A stretch of DNA of 64,000 nucleotides from Bacillus_I endophytica_A (GTDB lineage: Bacteria > Bacillota > Bacilli > Bacillales > Bacillaceae_H). This document shows, one piece after another, positions 43,316-51,773 of this stretch (its first letter is position 1; each line of letters begins with the position of its first letter). A model generated the notes under the pieces. The model did no database searches. It worked only from the letters and a program-made list of their open reading frames with translations, and had not been told where the DNA came from. Position numbers and translations under genes: made by a program. Location of the stretch: contig NZ_JALAMS010000015.1 in NCBI RefSeq assembly GCF_026790145.1, forward strand, positions 222,956 to 286,955, given 5' to 3'.

Positions 43316-44476
43316 CTAACTCTTATAATTATATCCATAAAATAAACTGCTGCCAATCCCAATTATTAAAATTACAATATACACTAAAGAAGCTCGTTTA
43401 CTCTGATTTTTAGGAAGTTGAACAGCACCTGCTGCAACAAACCCTCCAATAAGTCCGCCCAAATGACCCGCATTATCAATACCAGGTACAACGAATCCAA
43501 ACACAATATTAAATAGAACGAGCATGATGACGTTCGTTCCTAACGTATCAAAAAAGATTTTCGGGCTTTTATACCCAAAAAACAAGAGAGCACCAAAACA
43601 GCCAAAAATAGCACCAGAGGCTCCGGCTGAAATGGTTGGACTAAATAAAAAGCTTCCTATTGTTCCAGATACTCCAGCTATAAGATAAATTAATAGAAAA
43701 CGACTGCTTCCATATATTCGCTCAACAACTGTGCCAACATAATACAGAGCAATACTGTTCATTAAAAGGTGCTAAAAGCCAATGTGGAGAAAAATAGGGG
43801 TAATAAGTCTCCACCATTCTCCCTCTAAGAGAAGCTCATTATGCTTAGCTCCATATTTAACGAGCGTTTCTACATTCTGACTTCCTCCGTTAAATTCAAG
43901 CCAAAAAAAGAAGAGAATCTGTATAAATAAGAAAATGGAAGAAAAGATGGGCTTTCCGTAAAAGAACGTTCTTTGAATGGTCTTTTCCCGCTCTCGCTCA
44001 ATACTTTGTATTTTTTGTTTCACACCTTCTATAAAGTTTAAAGCGCTTTCCTCATCTACAAGCGGTGAAAACTTTTTCCCAAAAGCCAATTCTTCCTCTT
44101 CCATTACATCAGCTGGAGAAAAAAGATTTCCAGTTATGTTTTCTTCTGTAATTGTGCTAAAAATATAGTGAAAGTCAAAAAAAGGATTAACATCTGATAT
44201 ATATAAATAAGTCCATTTTGCTTTTTTAGACAAACGATAAACTGTTGAATTTCGTAAAGTTTCTTCCTCTTTTTCTATATCTTCTTTAAGATCTCTCGTC
44301 CAAATTAAATCTTTTCTAACAAGCCTAATATAGCTATCCTGTTCGATATTTTTAAAGTATAAATTTTGTTTAGAATCGGAAGCATAGATTAGTTTGTAGT
44401 TCTGTTCTTCTATAAGAAAGTGTGCGATTTGAAAGTATAGAAAATCTCGCTTTAAGACTGCTATCTTTTTCACCAC
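43316..44476 (-). pseudogene. gluP: Rhomboid protease GluP, interrupted by an in-frame amber codon
   Basis: This is a rhomboid-family intramembrane serine protease gene (YqgP) split by one TAG codon at 43772-43774 (codon 235). No frameshift is involved: the frame continues directly into 'HLLMNSIALYYVGTVVERIY'. Upstream lies the soluble N-terminal domain (1-170) and first helix, ending 'ITPIFLHIGF'. Downstream are the HxxxN motif (His236, Asn240), catalytic Ser287 in 'GASGAIFG' and His338 in 'NAGHLGG'. All catalytic residues lie after the stop, so the first fragment alone is inactive. The C-terminal TPR region of B. subtilis GluP is also missing. A sequencing error in this draft must be excluded before calling it dead. 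Confidence 0.85.
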
Positions 44477-44544
44477 CCTGAACTCTTTTTTTTAACATCG
44501 CAAAATCCAGTAAAAAAAGCAAGTTTTTACATTCCATCCATATA

Positions 44545-44571
44545 AAAAAAGGAAGAAACTGTGTTCCTTCC
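44545..44571 (-). terminator. Terminator after yqgO
   Basis: An 8-bp stem (GGAAGAAA at 44551-44558 with TTCCTTCC at 44564-44571) includes one pair that is G-U only on the minus strand. It is followed by seven T residues on that strand, just beyond yqgO. Confidence 0.78.
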
Positions 44572-44574
44572 TTC

Positions 44575-44754
44575 TTAATACTTAAAAAGTTGCGACATCA
44601 TCTTACCGCGGATATAAGGGAAAGTAAAAGCCGTTCTTACAGCTAAGCTGCGACCTACTCTATTTCTTAACAGCATGTTTAACAACTGATAACGTGACTG
44701 ATAAACAAGTGAAATAAGTAAAGTCATAATGAAAAACTTCAATAAACGTTTCAT
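44575..44754 (-). CDS. yqgO: YqgO-like small membrane protein
   Basis: This is a 59-residue protein starting 'MKRLLKFFIMTLLISLVYQS', with one N-terminal hydrophobic helix (about 4-18), a basic middle 'NMLLRNRVGRSLAVR' and the C-terminus 'KMMSQLFKY'. The ATG at 44754 has AGGAGG nine bases upstream, and a terminator follows directly, so it is a real gene. Its place between the yqgN and gluP genes equals that of B. subtilis yqgO, a small protein of unknown function; the assignment is by position, size and topology. Confidence 0.75.
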   Translation of the reverse strand: MKRLLKFFIMTLLISLVYQSRYQLLNMLLRNRVGRSLAVRTAFTFPYIRGKMMSQLFKY

Positions 44755-44816
44755 ATATTCTAACCTCCTCTTCTTACTTTCCCACGAACAATGCTGATTA
44801 TTCTTTCCTTTCTTAA

Positions 44817-45614
44817 TTAAACTTGTATATAAGAGAAGGCAAGAAAAGCGAGAAATGCTCCAATGAAGACAGCTGCTACGTTAACTGTATCATTATTAAA
44901 AAAGGTAATACCTTTAATTTTCTTTGTTTTCATGTAGCAATGCTCTGTTTTCTCAGTATGAATACCACAATTCGCACATTTGTATTCTACTTGGATGGTT
45001 GCTCCAAGAACAGTATCGGCTATATTTCCTAAAAAACCGAAAATCGCAATAAACAAAAGAGCTATCAACTTTTCCTCCCAAAAGATAGTGAAAAAAAGAC
45101 CAATTAACAAAGCTCCGCTAAATGCGGCAAAGGTTCCAAGCAATGAGATAGCTCCTGATGTTCCTGCTTCTACTTTTCTTAATGTTAAAATATAACGTGG
45201 CTTTCTTTTACTAAGTGTCCCAATTTCTGATGCCCACGTATCCGAATTTGCTGCTGCAATGCTTACCGCAAATAAGAAAGTGAGCATTTCTTTGTGAGTA
45301 GGATCGAAAAGCAAGAAAAGACTAAATAAAGCTGGAACTCCTCCATTTGCAAACACCTGTATAATATCTCTACTGCTTGATTTTTCTAACTTTTCTTCAA
45401 CATGTTCTTTTCGCTTTTGAAATAAAAAACTCACACATGAAGAAGTAATAAAGAAAACACCAAGTAAAGCAAGACCTTTCACTCCTGTTCCAGCATAGAT
45501 ACTGCTTCCTATTAAAAAGGCTCCAAACGCTCCTGATTTTGTAAGAGCCTTTACTTTATATCCTGCATATGATGCGACAATAATAAGAAGGAAGAAAAGA
45601 AGATGCTCATTCAC
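44817..45614 (-). CDS. DUF92 family membrane protein
   Basis: This is a 265-residue polytopic membrane protein (about six to seven helices) of the DUF92 family, related to plant VTE6/phytol-phosphate kinases. Family landmarks are 'SDTWASEIGTLSKRKPRYIL' (about 125-144) and 'AGTSGAISLLGTFA', the probable phosphate-handling loops. The later cluster 'CANCGIHTEKTEHC' is a possible metal site. Its start overlaps yqgN by 8 bp, so the two are cotranscribed. The substrate in Bacillus is unknown; a prenyl or other isoprenoid phosphate kinase role is only inference. Confidence 0.85.
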   Translation of the reverse strand: MNEHLLFFLLIIVASYAGYKVKALTKSGAFGAFLIGSSIYAGTGVKGLALLGVFFITSSCVSFLFQKRKEHVEEKLEKSSSRDIIQVFANGGVPALFSLFLLFDPTHKEMLTFLFAVSIAAANSDTWASEIGTLSKRKPRYILTLRKVEAGTSGAISLLGTFAAFSGALLIGLFFTIFWEEKLIALLFIAIFGFLGNIADTVLGATIQVEYKCANCGIHTEKTEHCYMKTKKIKGITFFNNDTVNVAAVFIGAFLAFLAFSYIQV

Positions 45615-46173
45615 AAATCAACACCTCTTGGTTTGTAATGATTTTACCAACGGGAATATCGTGAGGTTCAATTGGCACAAAGTCAGCAATTTGAATATGA
45701 AAGGCAATGGATATTTTCTTCCCTAGGTAATTTTGCAAATAACGGTCATAATATCCTCCCCCAAACCCTACTCTATAACCATTTTTCGCAAAAATTACTC
45801 CTGGAACAAAGATCACATCAAGTTCTTCTTTTGATATTTTTTCAGCTGTAATAAGCGGTTCTTCAATGCCAAACTGAACAGTCTCAAGCTCAGTGAAAGA
45901 TGAAAGTTGGTAGAACTCCATTTTGTGCGTTTGAGGAAAACACTTAGGGACGGCAACTCTTTTCCCTTCCTCCCATGCTTTCTCAATAATATCTCTTGTT
46001 TCAACCTCAAATGGAAGTGAAAGTGTAATTCCAATTGTTCTTGCTTCTTTCCATTCTCTTGTATTTTCAACTCTTGATAGAATCTCTTTATTCATCTCTT
46101 TCCGCTCTAACAAAGACAGCTCTTTTAAGTTCTTCTTCATTAGATTTCTTTTAACCTTTTTCTCCTCCATCAT
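45607..46173 (-). CDS. yqgN: 5-formyltetrahydrofolate cyclo-ligase
   Basis: This enzyme converts 5-formyl-THF to 5,10-methenyl-THF with ATP, recovering a stored or inhibitory folate. The 188-residue protein has a basic N-terminus with the ATP-contact region 'KRNLMKKNLKELSLLERKE', 'FVPGVIFAKNGYRVGFGGGY' and the signature 'GGGYYDRYL'. It is the same enzyme type and position as B. subtilis YqgN, beside rpmG. Two adjacent ATG codons (46173 and 46170) follow AAGGGG. It overlaps the DUF92 gene by 8 bp. Confidence 0.92.
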   Translation of the reverse strand: MMEEKKVKRNLMKKNLKELSLLERKEMNKEILSRVENTREWKEARTIGITLSLPFEVETRDIIEKAWEEGKRVAVPKCFPQTHKMEFYQLSSFTELETVQFGIEEPLITAEKISKEELDVIFVPGVIFAKNGYRVGFGGGYYDRYLQNYLGKKISIAFHIQIADFVPIEPHDIPVGKIITNQEVLICE

Positions 46174-46232
46174 TTTATCCCCTTATTATGTAATGTTCTT
46201 ATCTATCTTTTAAAAGAGTTCTTTTTAAATAA

Positions 46233-46263
46233 AAAACAGCAGGAATAAAATTCCTACTGTTTT
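46233..46263 (-). terminator. Terminator after rpmG
   Basis: A 13-bp stem (46233-46245 with 46251-46263, core ACAGCAGGAA) with one G-U pair on the minus strand is followed by six T residues. It overlaps the last bases of the rpmG stop codon. Confidence 0.85.
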
Positions 46264-46411
46264 ACTTAGTCTCACGATGTAATGTTACTTTTTTAAGTCT
46301 TGGGCTATATTTTTTAAGCTCAAGGCGATCTGGATTGTTACGTTTATTTTTAGTAGTGATGTAGTTACGGTCACCAGTTTCAGTGCAAGCTAAAGTTACT
46401 TGTACACGCAT
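46262..46411 (-). CDS. rpmG: 50S ribosomal protein L33, zinc-free (C-minus) type
   Basis: Ribosomal protein L33 binds 23S rRNA near the E site. The 49-residue product begins 'MRVQVTLACTETGDRNYITT' and ends 'KKYSPRLKKVTLHRETK'. C-plus L33 forms have two CxxC pairs; here only Cys9 remains (CTET instead of CTEC, YSPR instead of YCPR), so it cannot bind zinc in the usual way. B. subtilis rpmGA at this locus is, as I recall, C-plus. A GGAGGG ribosome binding site precedes ATG 46411. No clear Zur box is visible upstream. Confidence 0.92.
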   Translation of the reverse strand: MRVQVTLACTETGDRNYITTKNKRNNPDRLELKKYSPRLKKVTLHRETK

Positions 46412-46460
46412 GATGTTATCCCTCCAAACATGATTTCGTTAATCAGACTATAATATAATA

Positions 46461-47099
46461 TCATCTTTCGAATGAAAATTCCAGTCTGTTTTTTATAAGC
46501 TTTCTATTAGCACTAACCCCGTTTTCTTCATTTATTGCTTTAATATTCCATATATCAGCGGAAGTATATTCATATGGAAGAAGAAAGCTCTCTAAAGTAA
46601 ACGCACTCACAATATTTCGAGATGCAAGAGGTTGATGTTTTAACGCCCCTTTACGGATATTTCCCCAAAGATGACGCTCTTCATTTATTTGATCTGCTGA
46701 AGTTACAGTATACTGCTTTATACCTTTTTCATCAATTTTTCCATTAATAAAAACAAGCCCTTCTTCAATATGATAAGAAAGAAGATGATCTTTCGGCCTG
46801 TAGTAAGCAAGCTTTGCTAAAGGCTTCGTTTGCTCATACTGCACATATAGCTTAATTTCTTTACTTCTATTATTTAAGTTCTCTAAAGAAATTCTGTGTC
46901 CATCAATAAGGCAAGACTTATGCTCGTCTTGAAAAGCAAAGGATTTGTACTGGACACAATTTTGAATGTGATATTCTTTTTCGGACATTTCAATCCATGA
47001 AAATTCTCCATCAATCCACATTCCAATTCTTAGTTGAAAAAATGTTGCTGAATCATTGAAATTATCCATACACTTCTCGTTTGTATACAATGTATCCAT
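46461..47099 (-). CDS. Conserved-looking hypothetical protein
   Basis: I do not recognise this 212-residue protein. It has no signal peptide, membrane helix or catalytic motif that I can see. It begins 'MDTLYTNEKCMDNFNDSATF', is rich in Tyr, Glu and Lys, and has alternating hydrophobic patterns suggesting a beta-rich soluble fold. ATG 47099 follows GAGGGTG and is preferred over an upstream in-frame start at 47135. It is 49 bp upstream of rpmG, so read-through into rpmG is possible. A candidate promoter TTCACA-16-TACAAT lies just before it. Confidence 0.7.
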   Translation of the reverse strand: MDTLYTNEKCMDNFNDSATFFQLRIGMWIDGEFSWIEMSEKEYHIQNCVQYKSFAFQDEHKSCLIDGHRISLENLNNRSKEIKLYVQYEQTKPLAKLAYYRPKDHLLSYHIEEGLVFINGKIDEKGIKQYTVTSADQINEERHLWGNIRKGALKHQPLASRNIVSAFTLESFLLPYEYTSADIWNIKAINEENGVSANRKLIKNRLEFSFER

Positions 47100-47566
47100 C
47101 TTCGCACCCTCTATCTGTTTTATTGTACCGAACACAATTGATATGTGAACTTATTAAAAGCTTTGTAAATTTACTGTCATCTAAACGTTTTCTATTAAAT
47201 CTTTCTGTTGAAGATTGTTTATAGGCATTAGCACTTTTATTTTTCTAAAAATTCAGTTAATTGTAAAGAATATTGTAAACTTATATTACCTATAAGAAAA
47301 CAATGTTCCTTTCACATGTGTGCACTGAAAGGATCAGTCTATCTAGAGACATTATAATTTCTACTTCCTCATTCTTTTACGCTCAAGAGACTCTAAAACA
47401 TAACAATAGTTAAAATTTTCTTACCTTTATTTTACCATCATTGGATTACCACTACAATGAACAGAATTTGTCGATTCTATATTCTTTATACTTTTATCTA
47501 TTTTAAAATGTTTTGATCTCCCATTGCCATGAGCTTTTCTGTATGACGATTTTAGAAAGAATCATA
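47100..47566. other. Intergenic region without a recognised gene
   Basis: This 467-bp, very AT-rich gap lies between the orphan gene and the chemoreceptor gene. It contains an inverted repeat TCCTTTCA/TGAAAGGA (47307-47314 with 47326-47333), not followed by a T-run, and near its left end the likely promoter of the orphan gene. I see no open frame with a ribosome binding site. Confidence 0.6.
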
Positions 47567-49318
47567 CTATTCTTCTTTTTTATCTTTCATTAGGTTAAAC
47601 TTTTCGACAAGAAAAGCTAAGTCATCAGCATTATTTGATAAGTTTTCAATCCTTTTTAATATAGTTTCAATTTCACTGTCCTGAACTTGGACAGATTGTA
47701 ACGTCTGGAACGTTCGATTTGTCATTTTATCCGAACTTAGTGCAACTTGGTCAAAAGTACTTTTAACATGGACATTTTGCTCTTTTAGGTGATAGATAGA
47801 ACGCGAAATCTTTTCAATAGTTGTAATAACTTTTTCCATTCTCTCGTTAATATGTTGAAATCCTTGTCCTGTTGCTTCGATATGGGTTGTTCCTTTTTCA
47901 ACCATTTCATAGCCAATTTCTAGCCCTTGTAAAACATCCTTTGCTTTAGTTTGAATTTCAGTTGTAATTCCTGTTATATCTCCTAATGCGCTTTCAACTT
48001 GCTGTGATAGTTTTCTCACCTCTTCAGCTACGACGCTAAACCCTTTTCCATACTCTCCTGCTCGAGCTGCTTCAATCGCCGCATTTAAGGCAAGTAGGTT
48101 TGTTTGCTCTGCAATTTCTTTAATAAAATCAGTAAGTTGAGTAATTTGCTCTGAGCTTTTATCTAGAGATTGGATTTCTTTGTAACAATGTTGAACAATA
48201 TTATAGATAGAAGTCATTTCTTGAACAGAATCCCCCATTGATTTGTTCCCTTTATTTGTAATATCTCTTATGTATCGAAAGGCAAGGACAAGATGTTCTA
48301 CTTCCTTGGTAGCTGAATCCATCTCTTCACTAAAAGCTTGCATCGTTTTCATCACTCGGGCTGCCGAGGAAGCTTGTATATGGGCTCCATCTGAAAGATC
48401 TTGGAATGTTGCAGATATTTCTTCACTGCCGCTTCTTACTTCTTGTGTAGATGTTAAGAGACGGTCACTTTCATAATGAATGTTTTTAGAAACAGCATGA
48501 ATAGAGGTTACAAAGGTCCTCAAATTTTCTGCCATTTGATTTGAAGAATGAATGAGAACGCCAATTTCATCATTTCCATCATAGAACATTTTTTCTACTG
48601 ACAAATCTCCTTCTGCAATTTTCTTTGCCAAACCAACAACCTTTTGCAAGTGATAGTTGATAAATCGCACTAAGAAAAATAAAACAATGCTTCCACATAG
48701 AAAAGTAGCAGCTGTAGAGATGAGAAGACCTAATATGCTAATAATAATGCTGCCTTCTGCTTCATTATAAGCTTCTATACTTTCTTTTGTGGTAAATGTT
48801 CTAAGCTCCTTTAGCAGCCGCAGATTCTCGTCTCTCAAGCTTGAAATTTCGTCTCGAGCCGACGTATAGATTTCTTTATCTAATCGAACAACAGCTGGAG
48901 AAATTTCAAAAATAAATAATCTATCAATTTTTTCATTATTCTCTTTGACTTTAGAGAAAAGTTGTTTCATCTCAGTCGAAACATTTACATCTTCCTGAAT
49001 TAAATTCATTAACTTATGAAGTTCTTCTCGATGATAACGATAAAGCTTCAGATCCTCTTCTTTTAAAAATGTAATATAATCAGCAATGTTAATATCTTTA
49101 GAACGAATAAGAGATCCTATTTCTGTAATATGAACAGCCCGCTCGTTTTTTTCTTTAGCACTTTGAAAAGTTTGCAGTGTTGTATTCAGAAAAAACATAG
49201 CTATAAAAATAGAAGCAATCATAAAGCAAAACATCATTAAAAAAATACTATAAAACTTCTTGCTAATCGGTACACTTCTCCAGAAGGATTTAAAAATCCA
49301 TGCTTTTTTACTGTTCAT
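47567..49318 (-). CDS. Methyl-accepting chemotaxis protein
   Basis: This is a 583-residue transmembrane chemoreceptor. TM1 is at 23-44, followed by an all-helical extracellular sensor of about 145 residues resembling a four-helix bundle, TM2 at 190-218, a HAMP linker to about 270, and a long coiled-coil signalling domain. The hairpin tip 'EIAEQTNLLALNAAIEAARA' (401-420) and 'FSVVAEEVRKLSQQV' identify it. The ligand is unknown. It is a single gene between phoU and the orphan gene, away from other chemotaxis genes, so its link to the phosphate genes is only positional. Confidence 0.93.
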   Translation of the reverse strand: MNSKKAWIFKSFWRSVPISKKFYSIFLMMFCFMIASIFIAMFFLNTTLQTFQSAKEKNERAVHITEIGSLIRSKDINIADYITFLKEEDLKLYRYHREELHKLMNLIQEDVNVSTEMKQLFSKVKENNEKIDRLFIFEISPAVVRLDKEIYTSARDEISSLRDENLRLLKELRTFTTKESIEAYNEAEGSIIISILGLLISTAATFLCGSIVLFFLVRFINYHLQKVVGLAKKIAEGDLSVEKMFYDGNDEIGVLIHSSNQMAENLRTFVTSIHAVSKNIHYESDRLLTSTQEVRSGSEEISATFQDLSDGAHIQASSAARVMKTMQAFSEEMDSATKEVEHLVLAFRYIRDITNKGNKSMGDSVQEMTSIYNIVQHCYKEIQSLDKSSEQITQLTDFIKEIAEQTNLLALNAAIEAARAGEYGKGFSVVAEEVRKLSQQVESALGDITGITTEIQTKAKDVLQGLEIGYEMVEKGTTHIEATGQGFQHINERMEKVITTIEKISRSIYHLKEQNVHVKSTFDQVALSSDKMTNRTFQTLQSVQVQDSEIETILKRIENLSNNADDLAFLVEKFNLMKDKKEE

Positions 49319-49423
49319 GCTTAAAAATTCCTTTCAAGTCTTGATGATTACCTATATAACCATCATAACTCATTACTAAATACACATGACTAATTACCCT
49401 CATTCTTCACAAAAACTTTACAA

Positions 49424-49453
49424 CAAAAAAAGCGACAGCTATTAGCCGTCGCT
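49424..49453 (-). terminator. Terminator after phoU (end of the pst operon)
   Basis: A 10-bp stem (AGCGACAGCT at 49431-49440 with AGCCGTCGCT at 49444-49453), with one pair that is G-U on the minus strand, is followed by seven T residues. Confidence 0.88.
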
Positions 49454-49458
49454 CTTTG

Positions 49459-50109
49459 TTAATTTAACTCATACATTTTTCCTGTAACAAGATAAACAAT
49501 ATTTTCACAAATATTTGTAATATGATCTCCAATTCGTTCAATATGACGACAAACAAATTGAAGCTGTGTTAGCTGATGAATATCCTGTTGATGGGTCGTC
49601 ATAAGTATTGTAAGCTCATCAACAAGATTGCCATAGTACGCATCAACGAGATCATCCTTATCTGCTACTTCTTTAGCAAGCCTTACATCTTCTGCGTCAA
49701 AAGCTTTGAAAGAAGAAAGAAGCATCTCTTGTACAACTTCAGCCATCTTTGGAATTTCCTCAATTGGCTTCACAAGTTGCTTATCTCCTATCCTCAAACT
49801 AATACGAGCAATATTCTCAGACAAATCTCCAATCCTCTCGAGGTCTGAGGAAACTTTAATAGCTATAACAATACGACGTAAATCAGAAGCAACAGGAGAT
49901 TGCTTTGCTAAAAGCTGGATTGCATCATTATTAATTTCATATTCTAACTCATCAATTTTTGGAGCTTCTTCAATTACTTTTCTAGCAAGGTTTTCGTCTT
50001 GTTGTTGTAATGAGGAAACAGCCATTTTAAGGCTGTGTTGCGCTTGTTCAACCATATAGAACAGTTTCTCTCTCAAACTGTCTAATTCTACGTCAAACAT
50101 CTTTCGCAT
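49459..50109 (-). CDS. phoU: Phosphate signalling complex protein PhoU
   Basis: PhoU is a two-times-three-helix protein that links Pst transport activity to the phosphate sensor kinase and limits phosphate uptake. The 216-residue protein shows two PhoU repeats with the metal-binding motifs 'EYEINNDAIQLLAKQSPVAS' (about 52-71) and 'FVCRHIERIGDHITNICENI' (about 187-206). It is 35 bp downstream of pstBB and is the last gene of the operon. B. subtilis 168 has no phoU in its pst operon, so this arrangement differs from the model strain. Confidence 0.95.
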   Translation of the reverse strand: MRKMFDVELDSLREKLFYMVEQAQHSLKMAVSSLQQQDENLARKVIEEAPKIDELEYEINNDAIQLLAKQSPVASDLRRIVIAIKVSSDLERIGDLSENIARISLRIGDKQLVKPIEEIPKMAEVVQEMLLSSFKAFDAEDVRLAKEVADKDDLVDAYYGNLVDELTILMTTHQQDIHQLTQLQFVCRHIERIGDHITNICENIVYLVTGKMYELN

Positions 50110-50144
50110 GATTCATGTCTCCTCCCATGATACGAAATAATAAC

Positions 50145-50918
50145 TTACCCGAAGCGTCCTGTGATGTAGTCCTCTGTGCGTTGATCTGTAGGATTAGAAA
50201 AAACTTGTTCTGTATCATTAATTTCTACAAGCTCTCCCATTAGGAAGAAGGCAGTCTTATCAGAAACACGTGCTGCTTGCTGCATGTTATGAGTTACCAT
50301 TACAATTGTGTACTGCTTTTTAAGTTCTAATACAAGCTCTTCAATTTTTAATGTAGAAATAGGATCAAGAGCAGATGTAGGCTCATCCATCAATACCACT
50401 TCAGGTTTTGTAGCTAACGCTCTTGCAATACATAAACGTTGCTGCTGTCCTCCTGATAAACCTAGTGCTGGAGCTTTCAAACGATCTTTTACTTCGTCCC
50501 AAAGCGCTACATCTTTTAAACTTTTTTCTACAATTTCATCTAATACTTGCTTCTTCTTTGTTCCATGAACTCTTGGTCCATAAGCAACATTGTCATAAAT
50601 AGATTGTGGAAATGGATTACCTTTTTGAAATACCATTCCTACATTTTTACGAAGCTCTACTAAATCGACTTTAGAGTTTAAAATGTTTTGGTTATTGTAA
50701 TTAATTTCACCAGACATCTTTACGCCTGGCACTGTTTTATTCATAAGATTAAGTGTCTTAATAAACGTTGACTTTCCACATCCTGAAGGTCCGATAATAG
50801 CCGTCACTTCATGATCATAAATTGCGAAATTTAAGTTTTTTAATGCATGGTGTTCTCCATACCATAAATTTAAATCGTTCATATTAAATACTGTTTTCGT
50901 TGTTGCGACAGCAGACAT
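50145..50918 (-). CDS. pstBB: Phosphate ABC transporter ATP-binding protein PstB2
   Basis: This is one of two ATPases of the high-affinity phosphate importer. The 257-residue protein has Walker A 'GPSGCGKST' (about 42-50), 'GMVFQKGNPFPQSIYDNVAY' around the Q-loop, signature 'LSGGQQQRLCIARAL' and Walker B 'VVLMDEPTSAL'. The C-terminus 'TEDYITGRFG' is typical of PstB. It follows pstBA by 14 bp, and the two copies are clearly paralogues. Confidence 0.95.
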   Translation of the reverse strand: MSAVATTKTVFNMNDLNLWYGEHHALKNLNFAIYDHEVTAIIGPSGCGKSTFIKTLNLMNKTVPGVKMSGEINYNNQNILNSKVDLVELRKNVGMVFQKGNPFPQSIYDNVAYGPRVHGTKKKQVLDEIVEKSLKDVALWDEVKDRLKAPALGLSGGQQQRLCIARALATKPEVVLMDEPTSALDPISTLKIEELVLELKKQYTIVMVTHNMQQAARVSDKTAFFLMGELVEINDTEQVFSNPTDQRTEDYITGRFG

Positions 50919-50932
50919 ATTCTCGCTCCTCC

Positions 50933-51754
50933 TTATCCAAAACGTCCAGAAATATATTCTTCCGTTTTCTTTACAGATGGATTTGTAAAGATTTTATCTG
51001 TTTCTGCATACTCTACTAAATCTCCATTTAAGAAAAAGGCAGTTTTATCAGAAATACGAGAAGCTTGCTGCATGTTATGAGTAACAATGACAATCGTATA
51101 TTCTTTCTTCAAATTGACGATAAGCTCTTCAATCTTAGCATTTGAAATAGGATCAAGAGCTGAAGATGGTTCATCAAGCAAGAGAATTCTCGGTTTCATA
51201 GCAAGCGTACGGGCAATACATAAGCGCTGTTGCTGTCCTCCTGAAAGAGATAGAGCTGACTCATGAAGACGATCTTTTACTTCATCCCATAGAGCTGCTT
51301 TACATAAGCTTTCTTCTACAACGCTATCTAAGTTTTTCTTTCCTTTTATACCGCTGTACTTTAAAGCATGTGTAATATTGTTATAAATAGATTTTGGAAA
51401 CGGATTTGGCTTTTGAAATACCATCCCAATTTCTTTTCGTAAAGAAACAACATTAATATCTTTCCCTAAAATGTTAATGTCTTCATACATGATCTTCCCT
51501 TCGCTTCTAGCAATTGGAATTAGATCATTCATTCGGTTAACGCTGCGGAGAAATGTGGATTTTCCACATCCTGAAGGACCAATGAGCGCTGTTACTTTAT
51601 TTTTCTCGATTTCAAAAGAAATTCCTTTTACCGCTTGGTTCTGACCATAATAAATGCTTAAATCTTCAACAGATAACGATACATCTTTTTCTGCAATTCG
51701 TTCAGCTATACCTTCATTTTTATCTCTTTGTTTTAAGCTGGCGATATTGGCCAT
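50933..51754 (-). CDS. pstBA: Phosphate ABC transporter ATP-binding protein PstB1
   Basis: This is the first PstB ATPase of the operon, with 273 residues. An N-terminal extension of about 30 charged residues precedes the ATPase domain. Walker A is 'GPSGCGKST', the Q-loop region 'GMVFQKPNPFPKSIYNNI', the signature 'LSGGQQQRLCIARTL' and Walker B 'ILLLDEPSSAL'. A GTG further upstream (51769) overlaps the GGGGG ribosome binding site, so ATG 51754 is chosen. It lies 19 bp after pstA. Two adjacent pstB genes are also present in B. subtilis. Confidence 0.95.
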   Translation of the reverse strand: MANIASLKQRDKNEGIAERIAEKDVSLSVEDLSIYYGQNQAVKGISFEIEKNKVTALIGPSGCGKSTFLRSVNRMNDLIPIARSEGKIMYEDINILGKDINVVSLRKEIGMVFQKPNPFPKSIYNNITHALKYSGIKGKKNLDSVVEESLCKAALWDEVKDRLHESALSLSGGQQQRLCIARTLAMKPRILLLDEPSSALDPISNAKIEELIVNLKKEYTIVIVTHNMQQASRISDKTAFFLNGDLVEYAETDKIFTNPSVKKTEEYISGRFG

Positions 51755-51773
51755 GCTGGAAACCCCCACTCTA

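Noticed and set aside
46412..46460. Zur box upstream of the C-minus rpmG
   Set aside because: A small palindrome (TGATT-N5-AATCA) is present but does not match the Zur consensus TCGTAAT-N-ATTACGA.
47535..47568. GTATGA/TCATAC repeat as the chemoreceptor terminator
   Set aside because: The stem has six pairs with a long loop and no T-run follows on the minus strand.
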